Source of the DNA: Candidatus Melainabacteria bacterium | Lineage (GTDB): Bacteria; Cyanobacteriota; Vampirovibrionia; LMEP-6097 | Length of the DNA stretch: 64,000 nucleotides | Reading direction: 5' to 3' | Assembly: GCA_005110385.1 (NCBI GenBank) | Contig: DUDT01000004.1 | Coordinates: 62,001 to 126,000 of the forward strand | Part shown: piece by piece, positions 1-10,400 of the stretch | How positions within the stretch are numbered: position 1 is the stretch's first letter | Layout: every line of letters starts with the position of its first letter | Made by a program: the position numbers and the translations under genes | The notes under the pieces: generated by a model | What the model was told of the DNA's origin: nothing | Databases searched by the model: none | The model's input: the letters and a program-made list of their open reading frames with translations, nothing else

Positions 1-2
1 TA

Positions 3-3000
3 GCTCAAAGTATATATGATAAATGGGCAGAGGAAGTCGAGGAGGAAGGAACTTTTGCGAAATTACATATTAAATTTATGCTGCAGAAGTCACTTGACGA
101 GAGTGAAGCTACAATCTATGAGAGTTTCTTTAATGAAACTAAAAAATATATAGATTTAAAGAAAGATCTTCTAAAACAGAAATATCAATCAGCGAAAAAA
201 AGTTCAGTTTCTATAAGGGTTTTAGAAAGATATGAACATAGTATTTGTACTTTAAGTAAGTTAGAGGGAATGAAAGATGCTCGTCTAACCGATGATGATT
301 ACTGGAATCATAATTTAAGTTTTGAACAATGGTTAATTCTAGGTGGGCGCTGGGTTCTAAATGGTGAGAGTAAAGAAAATATTAGTTATGTAAGTTCATT
401 ATTTAAAGATTTTAATGAGAGAATTCTTAAACTATATGTGCAAAATGAGGAGCCTATATTTATAGAGAATAGTAGTCGAATCGTTAAGCAGGCTGGCTCT
501 ACGAAAGAAGCTGATCTAATCAGTACTGATGCTTTCAAGAGCATAGATTTAAGGGCGAAAGCTAAGCAGGAAAATGCTTTTAGAATTTATAAAATAGAGG
601 CACTAAACAATTTTAAAGAAGAATTAAGTGAGTATAGAGAGATTCATCATATTACTAATCTGATTCCTCAATACTGTGCTGAATATTTAGAGCTCATTAG
701 TTCTCATGCAGAATTAAAAGCGAAGATCAGTCAAGCAGCTAAGCTACTCGCATTGTTAGAGGTCTTTGCTAAGTACTTGTCGGGATTCGTTCCTGAGGTT
801 TTGACCTTATGCTCTGGTTTTAGCCTTGCTCAAAATGAATCTGAGCTTAAAGCTGAGTTTATTAATATCTTTGGAGATCATCAAGGTAGTAAGGGGCTGT
901 TTGCTAAATTGGCTGATGCTCTGAAACTTAAGCTAGGTGACGAAGGGCTAGAGATAGCTACTTCTTTTGTTGAGTTAGCCTATTATAATTTTTTAGTTGC
1001 TCTTAGTATTTCGGTCGCTGATCATAATTTAATGATTAATCAGTTAGGCATTTTCTTTGACCAATATCTAAATATTCATGAAGAAGATTATCCTCCTTAT
1101 GCTTTTCATAGACTTTCTGCCGGTGAAGTTTATGGATTTGATAATGAGTATTATTTGTCAAATAAGCTTAGAGAGAAAATGTTTAAGTTAAGTGCTGCTA
1201 GTGGTGCTAATATTTATAAACTTCTCTGGAAGCTGGTTTCGGAATACACTGTTCTGCAGGAGACTTCTCAAGCTTATAGAGATTTATTAATCGGTGATTA
1301 TGAAAATGGTTTGATTCCCATTGGTTATCAACATCAAACTATTTGCATAGAAGAGCGTTTCTGGGATTGTATGAGGGCTTTGAGGAATTTCGTTAGAAAT
1401 TACCATGACAGGCATCCTTTACCAGTAATTATTAAAGGTGATAGTGCTAGGGCTGATTTGCTATTTGGTTTAAATTCAGCTCAGCATAAGATTATTTATA
1501 TAGCAGGTATTAGTAGCCCAGGGAAACACTCTTGGGATTTACCTTTAGTTCTGAGGTCTCCAGTATTTAGAGAGGCTAGAGCAGATACTTTTAATCGTGG
1601 TACTTTTACGACGATTACTGCTTTTACGCCATATCTTACTGAAGAAGGAAAAATTAGACAGCTTTATACTTCCTTTAAAGTAGAAGAACTCTTCAGTAAA
1701 GGTATTGAGTTTGCTGCTCCTTTCGAAAACTCTCATGAAAAGTTTAAGTTAAATGAATATGGCTTTGTGCATGCATTAGTATTGTTGGAGCCATCACCTG
1801 GACTGCCAGATCCCGATATTACTATGTCAGCTCACACTCACCCACAGTATATAAGCGGGTTTACTCAAGAGATAGAAGTACCAGAAGTTTGGTCGTATCT
1901 TAATATGTGCCAAATGTATGCTAAAACTGAGCTTGCTGCAATTTTAGAGAAAGCACAAATTAATGCTTTGGTTCAGATTAACTTTAAGCAGAATCGTTTT
2001 AAAACTAAAACAGAATTATCTCTTTATATAAAAGAAGAGCTAGCGAGATTAAATGCTAATCACTTAGATGAATGGCTTTTGAAATCTAGCAAAGAGTCTG
2101 GTGGTAGAGGTATTAGTGATAGGCTCAATATTCGCGTAGATAAAGAAAAAATTCTAGATTTTATTTTAGAACAGTCGACTACTGATGATGTAGTGATGCA
2201 GGAGTTTGTTCCTAATAATGCTAAAGCCTTTATTGAAGAGGCTTTTTATGAACAATTGGTGGATAGTTTTTTAGAGGCGGGTTTAGTTATTAATACTGAA
2301 TATCCTGCTCCTGAGCTTTTCTTTGCCATGCGTAGCTTCCAGAGTTTAACTGGAGTTAAGGGCTATTTATTTTCAGTGAATGCGGGTAAAGTAACTGTGA
2401 ATGCCGGTCAGGGGGCAAAATTGTTTTATGGTGAACCTATACTTATTATGCCACCATATTTTGCTAATAAGTTGCAGATTCTTCTAGATCACTATGGAGA
2501 AAATATACTTAAAAAAGCAATTCCAGAGCATGCTAAGGAATATGCTCGAAAAAATGAGATGAAAATATATAATCTAAAAGGTGATTTTAGTAATTTGTTC
2601 ATGCTAAATGGTCTCTTTGATTACATCCCATATCTTTATGTAAGTCGAGAATTTTCGCAAAATTCTCAATCTACTGTCTCTGATAGTGATAGCGGAGAAT
2701 GGATAAATAGTGATTTGAAGAAATTTAAAGTTGTTTGTGAAGAAAACTGCTTTGGTGGACTTAATTATTATTATAATTTCAAAGGTGAAAAAGTTATTTT
2801 ATGTTCAGGTAAGTCTCAGGCTGAGTCTTTAATTAAATTGGAAACCTTAATTAAAGAAGTGAAAGCTAAGAATTCCAGTCGTATAGAAAAGGATATTGAT
2901 TTAGATTTAGCTGTTATAGAGCTTAATAGTGGTTTAGGTCAAGCGAACTTGTTGCAAAAAGCTCTGAATGTCGCTGCCTATAAGTATGGTGAATCTAGGG

Positions 3001-3083
3001 TCGATCAGTTTCTATTTGATGAATGGGTTTATGACTTAGCTCAAGCAGGCTTTATGTTTCATAAAGCTAGGCATGATTCTTAG
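3..3083 (+). CDS. Large uncharacterised protein, 5'-partial at the window edge; possible ATP-grasp-like segment
   Basis: The frame stays open upstream of the listed ATG at 78 to the window edge (...AQSIYDKWAEEVEEEGTFAKLHIKFMLQK...). Segment KSSKESGGRG followed by VVMQEFVPNN resembles ATP-grasp nucleotide-binding loops. Confidence 0.7.
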   Translation, partial: AQSIYDKWAEEVEEEGTFAKLHIKFMLQKSLDESEATIYESFFNETKKYIDLKKDLLKQKYQSAKKSSVSIRVLERYEHSICTLSKLEGMKDARLTDDDYWNHNLSFEQWLILGGRWVLNGESKENISYVSSLFKDFNERILKLYVQNEEPIFIENSSRIVKQAGSTKEADLISTDAFKSIDLRAKAKQENAFRIYKIEALNNFKEELSEYREIHHITNLIPQYCAEYLELISSHAELKAKISQAAKLLALLEVFAKYLSGFVPEVLTLCSGFSLAQNESELKAEFINIFGDHQGSKGLFAKLADALKLKLGDEGLEIATSFVELAYYNFLVALSISVADHNLMINQLGIFFDQYLNIHEEDYPPYAFHRLSAGEVYGFDNEYYLSNKLREKMFKLSAASGANIYKLLWKLVSEYTVLQETSQAYRDLLIGDYENGLIPIGYQHQTICIEERFWDCMRALRNFVRNYHDRHPLPVIIKGDSARADLLFGLNSAQHKIIYIAGISSPGKHSWDLPLVLRSPVFREARADTFNRGTFTTITAFTPYLTEEGKIRQLYTSFKVEELFSKGIEFAAPFENSHEKFKLNEYGFVHALVLLEPSPGLPDPDITMSAHTHPQYISGFTQEIEVPEVWSYLNMCQMYAKTELAAILEKAQINALVQINFKQNRFKTKTELSLYIKEELARLNANHLDEWLLKSSKESGGRGISDRLNIRVDKEKILDFILEQSTTDDVVMQEFVPNNAKAFIEEAFYEQLVDSFLEAGLVINTEYPAPELFFAMRSFQSLTGVKGYLFSVNAGKVTVNAGQGAKLFYGEPILIMPPYFANKLQILLDHYGENILKKAIPEHAKEYARKNEMKIYNLKGDFSNLFMLNGLFDYIPYLYVSREFSQNSQSTVSDSDSGEWINSDLKKFKVVCEENCFGGLNYYYNFKGEKVILCSGKSQAESLIKLETLIKEVKAKNSSRIEKDIDLDLAVIELNSGLGQANLLQKALNVAAYKYGESRVDQFLFDEWVYDLAQAGFMFHKARHDS

Positions 3084-4527
3084 CGAAAGATTTAGTCTGT
3101 TTATTGATAAATATTCTTGTAGCAAAGACAGTTAAAGAGTGTAATAGTATCTTAGATATAGTCATATCAGCATGAGCTAGTTTAGCATCACGCTTGAGGT
3201 CTGGGTCGTGATCTGTTTTAGGTATCATTTCGCCGTGACTGATTTCACTAGGGAAGTATTTATTAAAACTACCGAATAAACCTTCTCGATTAAGGTCTTT
3301 TTTCACTAATATACCTTCTTCGATACCATGTTTTTTGGCTAAGTTTTTATCAGCCATATTACCAATAAAGCGAGTAAATATATCTCCGAAATATAATATA
3401 GGAGTGAATAATGATGTGATTAAACCACTTTCAAAGATCTCTGCTTTCCCTTGCGAGTTCGCAAGGCGGGAGGCATCGTAAGCAAGTCCTTGATTGAAAT
3501 ATATTGCTGATTTAGTCGGGAATAGTCCTTGTGAGAAACCTGTATTTTTAATAACCCAGTTGGCGACTTTGTTACCATTTTCACTCATTTTGTTCAAAGC
3601 AATTACTCCTCCTTGAAAAATAAACCCAAAGCCAAGAGACATCCATACTGCTATTTTTTGCAGGGGATTCATGGTATGTTTTTCAGTTTCTTGAACTCCT
3701 TTTAGACCAGTGAAGCCTTCTGCTCCTAGTATATGAGTTCTAAATAGGCGGTTTAAGAACGGAATAGATGCCCATAAGCTACCTTTAATACCACTTTCAA
3801 AGAATCTGACACGTAGTTGAAATTTTTTTACTTTTTCTATCTCATCTTGATTTGGATTAAAAGTTTGGGTGAATTTTAAAGCTTCATTAGCTTTGAAAAG
3901 TTCAACTATTTTCTGCTCTTTACTAAAGCCTTCCATTAATTCAAAATTATTTAAATGGTCTCTGGGACCAGTTAGTAAAATGTTTTCAAGCTCTTTTTTT
4001 ATAAGTTCTTTGTTTGAAAGGCTTTCAAATGGCAAACGCATAATATTTCTTGCGTCATCATGCATGTGTTTAGGTAAAGTAAGCTTGGCAGCAGTTTTGA
4101 TGATGCTTTCTGTAACACCAATACTGGAAACATTTAGTACGAATTTTAATAAGCCTTTAAAGGCTTCCTCCGAGGCATTGGCAAAATTTAAAACACCTTC
4201 TGAGACGTTGCGGAGTAAGCCTGCCATCGTTGCAGCTAAATCATCACCAAGCGCAGTTACTATCGCATTATATATGGCTGGTCTTGAACTTAAGTATCTA
4301 TCGGCTCTAGTTTTAAATTTTTTAAATTGATCAGTCTTTGACCAATTCTCGTCATCTGGAATTCCATTGAAAGATCTCAATCGAGATCTTTTTTGTCTAA
4401 TTGACGTTTGTATGCTTTCTATATCTGATGAACTCTGCTGAGTTGCACGTGAAATATCATTAACCGAGCTCTGCTGCATGGTGGTTAATGGGTCTTGAGT
4501 TTTTTGAATCGTAGCTGTTAAGCTCAA
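3067..4527 (-). CDS. Uncharacterised protein, 486 aa, with hydrophobic segments
   Basis: Long ORF; convergent overlap with preceding gene; no family recognised. Confidence 0.75.
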   Translation of the reverse strand: MSLTATIQKTQDPLTTMQQSSVNDISRATQQSSSDIESIQTSIRQKRSRLRSFNGIPDDENWSKTDQFKKFKTRADRYLSSRPAIYNAIVTALGDDLAATMAGLLRNVSEGVLNFANASEEAFKGLLKFVLNVSSIGVTESIIKTAAKLTLPKHMHDDARNIMRLPFESLSNKELIKKELENILLTGPRDHLNNFELMEGFSKEQKIVELFKANEALKFTQTFNPNQDEIEKVKKFQLRVRFFESGIKGSLWASIPFLNRLFRTHILGAEGFTGLKGVQETEKHTMNPLQKIAVWMSLGFGFIFQGGVIALNKMSENGNKVANWVIKNTGFSQGLFPTKSAIYFNQGLAYDASRLANSQGKAEIFESGLITSLFTPILYFGDIFTRFIGNMADKNLAKKHGIEEGILVKKDLNREGLFGSFNKYFPSEISHGEMIPKTDHDPDLKRDAKLAHADMTISKILLHSLTVFATRIFINKQTKSFAKNHA

Positions 4528-4688
4528 ATTATTTTTAATCCAAATAAGGTCACCTGAAGACTAGGTGCTTAATTTATTTTTATCCATATTAAATTGTATT
4601 ACTTTTTGCTTGGAATATGTGTAATTAGTATTAATAAAATAGTTGAAAAATTCTTAATTAGAAATGAATCTGTTACAATTTTCTTTCA

Positions 4689-5348
4689 GTGGATAATCCA
4701 GATAGTTCAGCTAGCCAAGATTTTAGACTTGACACGAAGTTAATCTCGATGAGATTTGAAGAAGTCAAGCAGAAGTTGCTCGAAAAATTAGCCCAAAATG
4801 CTATATTTCGTAGGGATAATATATTAACTAATGGTCAAATTGCTGATATCGCCTTGGATGTTAAAGAGGTTACTTTATCAGCTGAGGGATTGTTTCTTGC
4901 AAGTATGGCAATTCTACATAATCTGCAAGATCAGGTTGAAGCTATCGGTTCTAATTCCTCTATAACTTATTCTTTGCCGTCTACCACAGCTCTACTTGCT
5001 TATATTAGGGGACAAGAATTAACATCGTTCTATGTTAGAAATCAGCCAAGGCAGTTTGGCTTTTCTAAATGGATAGAAGGTCCTTTAAAACAGGGATCTA
5101 AGGTTTGTCTAGTTCAAGATCAAGTTAGAGATTCAGATACCTTAGTGAAATTAATTAGAAAAGTTAGTGAAGAGGCAGATGCTCAGATAATTCAAGTTAT
5201 AGGGCTTGTAGATATCTCTAAAGCGGTGGAATCAAGAATGTTTGATCTTGGTATTCACTACACGCCGATAATTCGTTTAAAAGATATTCTAAAACTTATT
5301 CCGGAAGCAGAACTTCTGGTTCAAGAAGACTATCATGCTAAAGTTTGA
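4689..5348 (+). CDS. Phosphoribosyltransferase-like (orotate PRTase-like) protein with non-canonical PRPP loop
   Basis: GTG start; PRTase-like region KVCLVQDQVRDSDTLVKLIRK where a canonical VVxDVxTTGGT is expected. Confidence 0.55.
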   Translation: MDNPDSSASQDFRLDTKLISMRFEEVKQKLLEKLAQNAIFRRDNILTNGQIADIALDVKEVTLSAEGLFLASMAILHNLQDQVEAIGSNSSITYSLPSTTALLAYIRGQELTSFYVRNQPRQFGFSKWIEGPLKQGSKVCLVQDQVRDSDTLVKLIRKVSEEADAQIIQVIGLVDISKAVESRMFDLGIHYTPIIRLKDILKLIPEAELLVQEDYHAKV

Positions 5349-6132
5349 TTATCATAACCATCCTCAGGCTCATAGAGATGATCTCCATTACAGAGAAGAA
5401 GTCTTGCAGCCATGGGCAGATAGAGCTAGGGCTATCGGTCTTACTGATATAGCGTTGACTGATCATGACAGATATAAAGCTGGAGTTGATTTTAATGAAA
5501 TTAAGAGGCTTCAGGAACGTAATCCAGATCTTAAGTTACGTGCGGGGATAGAACTCGACAATGATCCTGAAACTAGTACTGAGGGTAAATTATGGACAGA
5601 GAAGCACTATGATGACTTGGATTTCATTTTAGGTTCAGTTCACTTTGTCTTTGATTTTCCTTTTGATCATCCTCATTACATCAGTGAGTACGATAAATAT
5701 AATATCGATGATTTATATATTGAATATTATCGATTAATTAAAGAAACAGTGAAATCTGGTCTAGTAGATTCACTTGCTCATTTAGATTTAATTAAAATTT
5801 TCAAGTTCTTTCCCACTAAGGATTTAACGGATTTATATAGTGAGACTTTAGATATTATTAAAGCAGCGGGTGTATCTATGGAAATTAGTACAGCTGGCTA
5901 CCGCAAGCCTATTGGGGAGCAGTATCCACATTTTGATTTAATTAAAATGGCTAAAGAGAAGGGTATCAGCTTTACTATTGCTAGTGATGCTCATGCAGCA
6001 CATGATTTAGGTAAAAATTATGATAAACTTGAAATGATTTTAAAAGAATTTAATATCACAGAAGTAGCTGTCTATGAGAAGCATAAGAAAATTATGCTTT
6101 CTCCCTTTGCTTCAGAAGGCTTGAAACTTTGA
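5335..6132 (+). CDS. PHP-domain histidinol-phosphatase-like phosphoesterase
   Basis: DYHNHPQAH, LTDHDR, GSVHFV, AHLDLIK, ASDAHAAHD metal-binding motifs; overlaps upstream ORF by 14 nt. Confidence 0.85.
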   Translation: MLKFDYHNHPQAHRDDLHYREEVLQPWADRARAIGLTDIALTDHDRYKAGVDFNEIKRLQERNPDLKLRAGIELDNDPETSTEGKLWTEKHYDDLDFILGSVHFVFDFPFDHPHYISEYDKYNIDDLYIEYYRLIKETVKSGLVDSLAHLDLIKIFKFFPTKDLTDLYSETLDIIKAAGVSMEISTAGYRKPIGEQYPHFDLIKMAKEKGISFTIASDAHAAHDLGKNYDKLEMILKEFNITEVAVYEKHKKIMLSPFASEGLKL

Positions 6133-7438
6133 TTATCACATAGTCTTTACTTTTAAAAACCACTTTGTCACTTGAAGCTAAGCTTTGAAGTATAGTATTG
6201 CCGTTAGAAACTTTTCCGTGTTCGTCTAAATTAATTACGATAAAATCTATGCCATATTTTTTGATTAATTTAGACATCACTTGAATATCGTGAGCTGAGT
6301 ATATGCTCTCTGCGTCTTTAAGCCTTTCTTTCATAGCTAATGAATATTTCTTGCCGACTGGCATTTTTGCTGCGGAGTTTATTAAAACACTGCGATATGC
6401 AAGAGCGGGGATATTATCAGCTATATTTAAAGGAGCTAGTATTAGAGAGTCTTTCGCTGTGCTTTTTATGAATTTATAAATCCTATATTCATTTCTACTA
6501 ATTCTAATTAAGTTATCGTGCCAAAAATTAAAGCTCATAAATAATACAGAGATGACAAGAATAGTTCTAGCATTATGTTTTAAAAAATGTTTAGCTGAAG
6601 TGTCGAGTTTATTCACTATTATTGAATTATCTTCTACTAAACTAGTTTCAAGTTTATAAAAAAAACGCGTCAAAATAATCATCGTTACGGTAGGTGAAAT
6701 GTAAACTAAATAATGCTTTAGCAGCAGTTCTTCGTGTAAATATCCAGATACAAGTGTATCTGTAAAGAATAGATATCTAATGTAAATTACTAAAACCCCA
6801 AAAGCTGTTCCAGAGATAGTTGTAATTAGCTGTATCTTTGAAATCTTCTCTTGTATAAGGTTTTTATATATTAAGTCTAAAAATAGAATAGCCAAGGAAA
6901 TGATAAACACTATGGGGTATATAAAAGCTTGAATAACTAATGATAGGGAAACCGCTAGCCAAGATCTTTTAGCGAACATCCAGAGAAAGAAAAAAAATAG
7001 AGGATAGAAAAAAGATCTCTGTAAGCCACCAGCTAGATTATCAATCATCCAGATGCTCACATTAAAACCAAAGCAGAGCCAGAAAACATATTTACAATCA
7101 AAGCGTATTTCAGCTGCTTTAAATAGGAAAATGGTTGAAACTATGACTAGAATTAAAGGTATGAGTTGCGTGATTTCATTTGGTTCTATATTTTTAGGCA
7201 GTATATTGTAAATGACAGCTAAAATCGGTGAAATCATTTTAGGCTGAGCGAAGTGATCAGCGATTAGATCATTCGGGAAGAGGCTAGGATCCATTAATCT
7301 TGCCATCCAGTATATTTGATTGCGAACGCCAGAATTGATCGCTGTATCGTCAAAAATAGCCCTGAATTGAACGAAAGCAGCAATTGAAAAACTTAAAAAT
7401 AAGGATAAAAGAAAATACTTTCTTTTAGTGATTTCCAT
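6092..7438 (-). CDS. Polytopic membrane protein, unknown function
   Basis: Many hydrophobic segments over 448 aa. Confidence 0.7.
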   Translation of the reverse strand: MEITKRKYFLLSLFLSFSIAAFVQFRAIFDDTAINSGVRNQIYWMARLMDPSLFPNDLIADHFAQPKMISPILAVIYNILPKNIEPNEITQLIPLILVIVSTIFLFKAAEIRFDCKYVFWLCFGFNVSIWMIDNLAGGLQRSFFYPLFFFFLWMFAKRSWLAVSLSLVIQAFIYPIVFIISLAILFLDLIYKNLIQEKISKIQLITTISGTAFGVLVIYIRYLFFTDTLVSGYLHEELLLKHYLVYISPTVTMIILTRFFYKLETSLVEDNSIIVNKLDTSAKHFLKHNARTILVISVLFMSFNFWHDNLIRISRNEYRIYKFIKSTAKDSLILAPLNIADNIPALAYRSVLINSAAKMPVGKKYSLAMKERLKDAESIYSAHDIQVMSKLIKKYGIDFIVINLDEHGKVSNGNTILQSLASSDKVVFKSKDYVIIKVSSLLKQREKA

Positions 7439-7495
7439 TGCTTAAATTCTACTAAACTTCATTTAAAATAGTAATATATAGAATCCCATAAATTT

Positions 7496-8413
7496 ATGAA
7501 TAGAGTAATTATTGGAGCTTTGCTTGTAGCATTAGTATTGCTAGCAAACTGGGGAGGCCAGCTAGGCGTCTCTGCTATGGTACTGTTATTCTCTTTAGCG
7601 GCTCTGAGAGAGGCTTTCAATATACTTGAAAAACAGGGAATTCAAGTACCAAGAACTTTAATTTTAATTTTCGTCTGTCTTTTTAATGTTTTAGCTTTAA
7701 TAATTCCAGATTTTTATGAAAAATATTTTTTAATAATTGTATTTTCTCATTTAGCAGTATTTTTTTTATTTACCCTATGCTTTTGTTTACTAAAACTAAT
7801 AAATATAAAGTTTCCCCAGCTTGGTTTAAATGTTTCTAAAGATTATGAACATTTTATTTCTTCAATACTACTTCTCGTTTATTTAGGATTAGCACCTTCC
7901 TTCTATCCTTTAATTAGAGGCTTAGAGCATGGTGACTTATTTCTTCTGACTATTATTTTCTCAGTAGCTTTAAATGATATTTTCGCTCTAGTGGGAGGGA
8001 AAAATTTTGGTTTAATTCCTCTTAGTAAAACGATTAGTCCAAATAAAAAAATAGAGGGTAGCTTGTTTGGCTTGCTTATGGGTTCTCTGTGTTTTGCTTT
8101 ATGTATATTACTTTGTAAACATCAGTTAGATCCACAAATCATTAGTGCGATAGGAAGATTTATGAAGGGATATTTAGGCATCGTTCAATTTAAAGAAACA
8201 CTCCTTAATTGGTCTTTAGTTTTTATTCTTGGCTTGATTTTGGCGATTATCGCTCAAATGGGTGATTTATTTGAGAGTATGATTAAGCGTCGAGCGAAGA
8301 TTAAAGACTCAGGTACTTTACTTCAGGCTCAGGGAGGGATTCTTGACAGAATAGACAGCCATTACTTTGTTGTAGGTTTTGCTTATTTGGTGTTTTATTT
8401 TTTCATTAGGTAG
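7496..8413 (+). CDS. cdsA: Phosphatidate cytidylyltransferase
   Basis: C-terminal CdsA signature ...KTISPNKKIEGSLFG...QMGDLFESMIKRRAKIKDSGTLLQAQGGILDRIDS. Confidence 0.92.
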   Translation: MNRVIIGALLVALVLLANWGGQLGVSAMVLLFSLAALREAFNILEKQGIQVPRTLILIFVCLFNVLALIIPDFYEKYFLIIVFSHLAVFFLFTLCFCLLKLINIKFPQLGLNVSKDYEHFISSILLLVYLGLAPSFYPLIRGLEHGDLFLLTIIFSVALNDIFALVGGKNFGLIPLSKTISPNKKIEGSLFGLLMGSLCFALCILLCKHQLDPQIISAIGRFMKGYLGIVQFKETLLNWSLVFILGLILAIIAQMGDLFESMIKRRAKIKDSGTLLQAQGGILDRIDSHYFVVGFAYLVFYFFIR

Positions 8414-10382
8414 TTGAATATCCTTGAGCGTCTATCAAAGCTGCGAACTTATTCTTGGCTGCAAGCAGCTCATCATAAGTACCACTTTCTAAAATCTCTC
8501 CATTTTCTATGTAAATAATTTTATTACAGCTCTGTATAGTATCTAATCTGTGAGCGATTATTATTACAGTTCTCTCTTTCATTAGTTCTTGGATAGAGGA
8601 ATACACGAATTGTTGTGATTTATTATCAAGCGCACTAGTGGGTTCATCTAGGATTACTATAGGAGCTTTACTGAGAAAGGCTCTTGCTAAAGAGACTCTT
8701 TGTCTTTGTCCTAGTGAGAGCTTTTGACCACGCTCGCCGATGTTGCTATCTATGCCTTCAGGTAGTTCATTTATAAACTCACGTAGATAAGCTTTATCTA
8801 AGGCTAGGTTTAGTGATTCATTTATAGTTTCTTTTGAAAGATGTTTTGGTAAAACGATTTCTAAATTCTCTCTTAGTGTTCCAGTAAACAATAGAGGATC
8901 TTGGTTTACTAGAGCTATGTAGCGTCTTAGCTGATGTAAGCTTAGATCTTTTATGGAATGAGCATCAACTAAAATCTCTCCAGCATTAATTTCATAGAAT
9001 CTTGGTATTAGGCTCACTAGTGTGGTTTTCCCACTGCCACTGGGTCCTACTATAGCAAGGCTGGTTTTGGCGGCTATGTAAAGATTTAGATTATTAAATA
9101 ATCGGGACTGCTCGTAAACTCCAATTTCTGCGTTTTCGCCTGCCTCTACTTTAGATCTAGCTTCATATTCAAAAATCACGTTTTTAAATTCTACTGAGGC
9201 TGCAAGAGGTAGAGCTGACAGGTTTTCAGTTCTAGGTTCACTACTATCTTGGGATTGCTCACGATTTTCTTGAATAGGCTCGTCTAGAATTTTATAGACT
9301 CTTTCTGAAACACCAAGTGCTGACTGTAATATAGTAGATACTCTCCCTAATCGTTTGATTGGATCATAGAGTAGAATGCTGGTTACGAAAAATGAAGAGA
9401 ATTCACCGATGCTAATATCGTGCTGCCCGACTGATCTTAGACCAAAATATAGAATAATACTGATACCTAAAGCTGCGACTATATTTGTAATGGGAGAAAC
9501 TATTGACATGAATAAAAACCAATTGGATTGAAGCTTATAGAGTATTTTGGATTCTTGAGCAAATTTATTCTGTCTCCAGTTCTCTAAATTGAAGGCTTTT
9601 ATAATTCTCTGATTAACTAGTGTTTCATTGATAAAGCTGCTTATTTGTCCGACATAATCTTGACCACTTTTACTATATTTGCGTATTTGCTTACCGATTT
9701 TAATTACAGGTAAGGCGAAGAGTGGGATGGTGACTAGGGTTAGCGTCGTTAATTTAAAATTTATAAAGAGCAACCAACCGAACAAGAAAAGTGCTTTAAA
9801 GCCATCATTAAAAAGATTAGTCATAGTTTCAGACAGCCAAGACTGTAAGCTCTGTAAATCACTACTGACGACTGAAACTAAGGAACCTGAATCATATTTC
9901 TCTTGTTCTTTTAAAGCCATTTGGTTTAAATGTAAATGAAATTTATCTCTTAAATCTTGAACGATTCGCAGTCCCCATGAGCGAATCGAAAATATATAAC
10001 TAAGCTTGAAAATAGCATCTATTGTAAAAACTACTACTATGGCTATTGGTAGAAGATTAATGAAATCCCCAGTGCTTAAATATAATGCCTTGCTTAAGCC
10101 TGAAGCTGAAAAAATATGTTTAAAATTGAAGAAGCTGATTTCAAGACCGCTTGGATAGTGTTTTAATAAATACTCTTCTGCTTGTTTTGGTATTATAGAA
10201 AATTTGGTGGAATTAGAGCCAAGTGCAGAAATCCCATCAATAGAGACTTTAATTAGCCATGATGGTAATATATTTGCTATTCCGCTTAGGAACATGAAGC
10301 TAAGTGAGAATATAAAAAGATGATCGTAAGGTCTTGCTGTTTCTCTTAGATTTTGGAATATGCTTTTAGATTTGGATTTCAT
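8406..10382 (-). CDS. ABC transporter, fused permease/ATPase (MsbA-like exporter)
   Basis: Walker A GPSGSGKTT, signature LSLGQRQR, Walker B VILDEPTSALD; N-terminal TM domain. Confidence 0.92.
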   Translation of the reverse strand: MKSKSKSIFQNLRETARPYDHLFIFSLSFMFLSGIANILPSWLIKVSIDGISALGSNSTKFSIIPKQAEEYLLKHYPSGLEISFFNFKHIFSASGLSKALYLSTGDFINLLPIAIVVVFTIDAIFKLSYIFSIRSWGLRIVQDLRDKFHLHLNQMALKEQEKYDSGSLVSVVSSDLQSLQSWLSETMTNLFNDGFKALFLFGWLLFINFKLTTLTLVTIPLFALPVIKIGKQIRKYSKSGQDYVGQISSFINETLVNQRIIKAFNLENWRQNKFAQESKILYKLQSNWFLFMSIVSPITNIVAALGISIILYFGLRSVGQHDISIGEFSSFFVTSILLYDPIKRLGRVSTILQSALGVSERVYKILDEPIQENREQSQDSSEPRTENLSALPLAASVEFKNVIFEYEARSKVEAGENAEIGVYEQSRLFNNLNLYIAAKTSLAIVGPSGSGKTTLVSLIPRFYEINAGEILVDAHSIKDLSLHQLRRYIALVNQDPLLFTGTLRENLEIVLPKHLSKETINESLNLALDKAYLREFINELPEGIDSNIGERGQKLSLGQRQRVSLARAFLSKAPIVILDEPTSALDNKSQQFVYSSIQELMKERTVIIIAHRLDTIQSCNKIIYIENGEILESGTYDELLAAKNKFAALIDAQGYSTT

Positions 10383-10400
10383 TGCTTGGATTTAGGTTCT

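Noticed and set aside
3869-4330. 153-aa plus-strand ORF antisense to the 486-aa protein
   Set aside because: Mirror ORF of a better supported gene; low-complexity Ser/Leu-rich translation.
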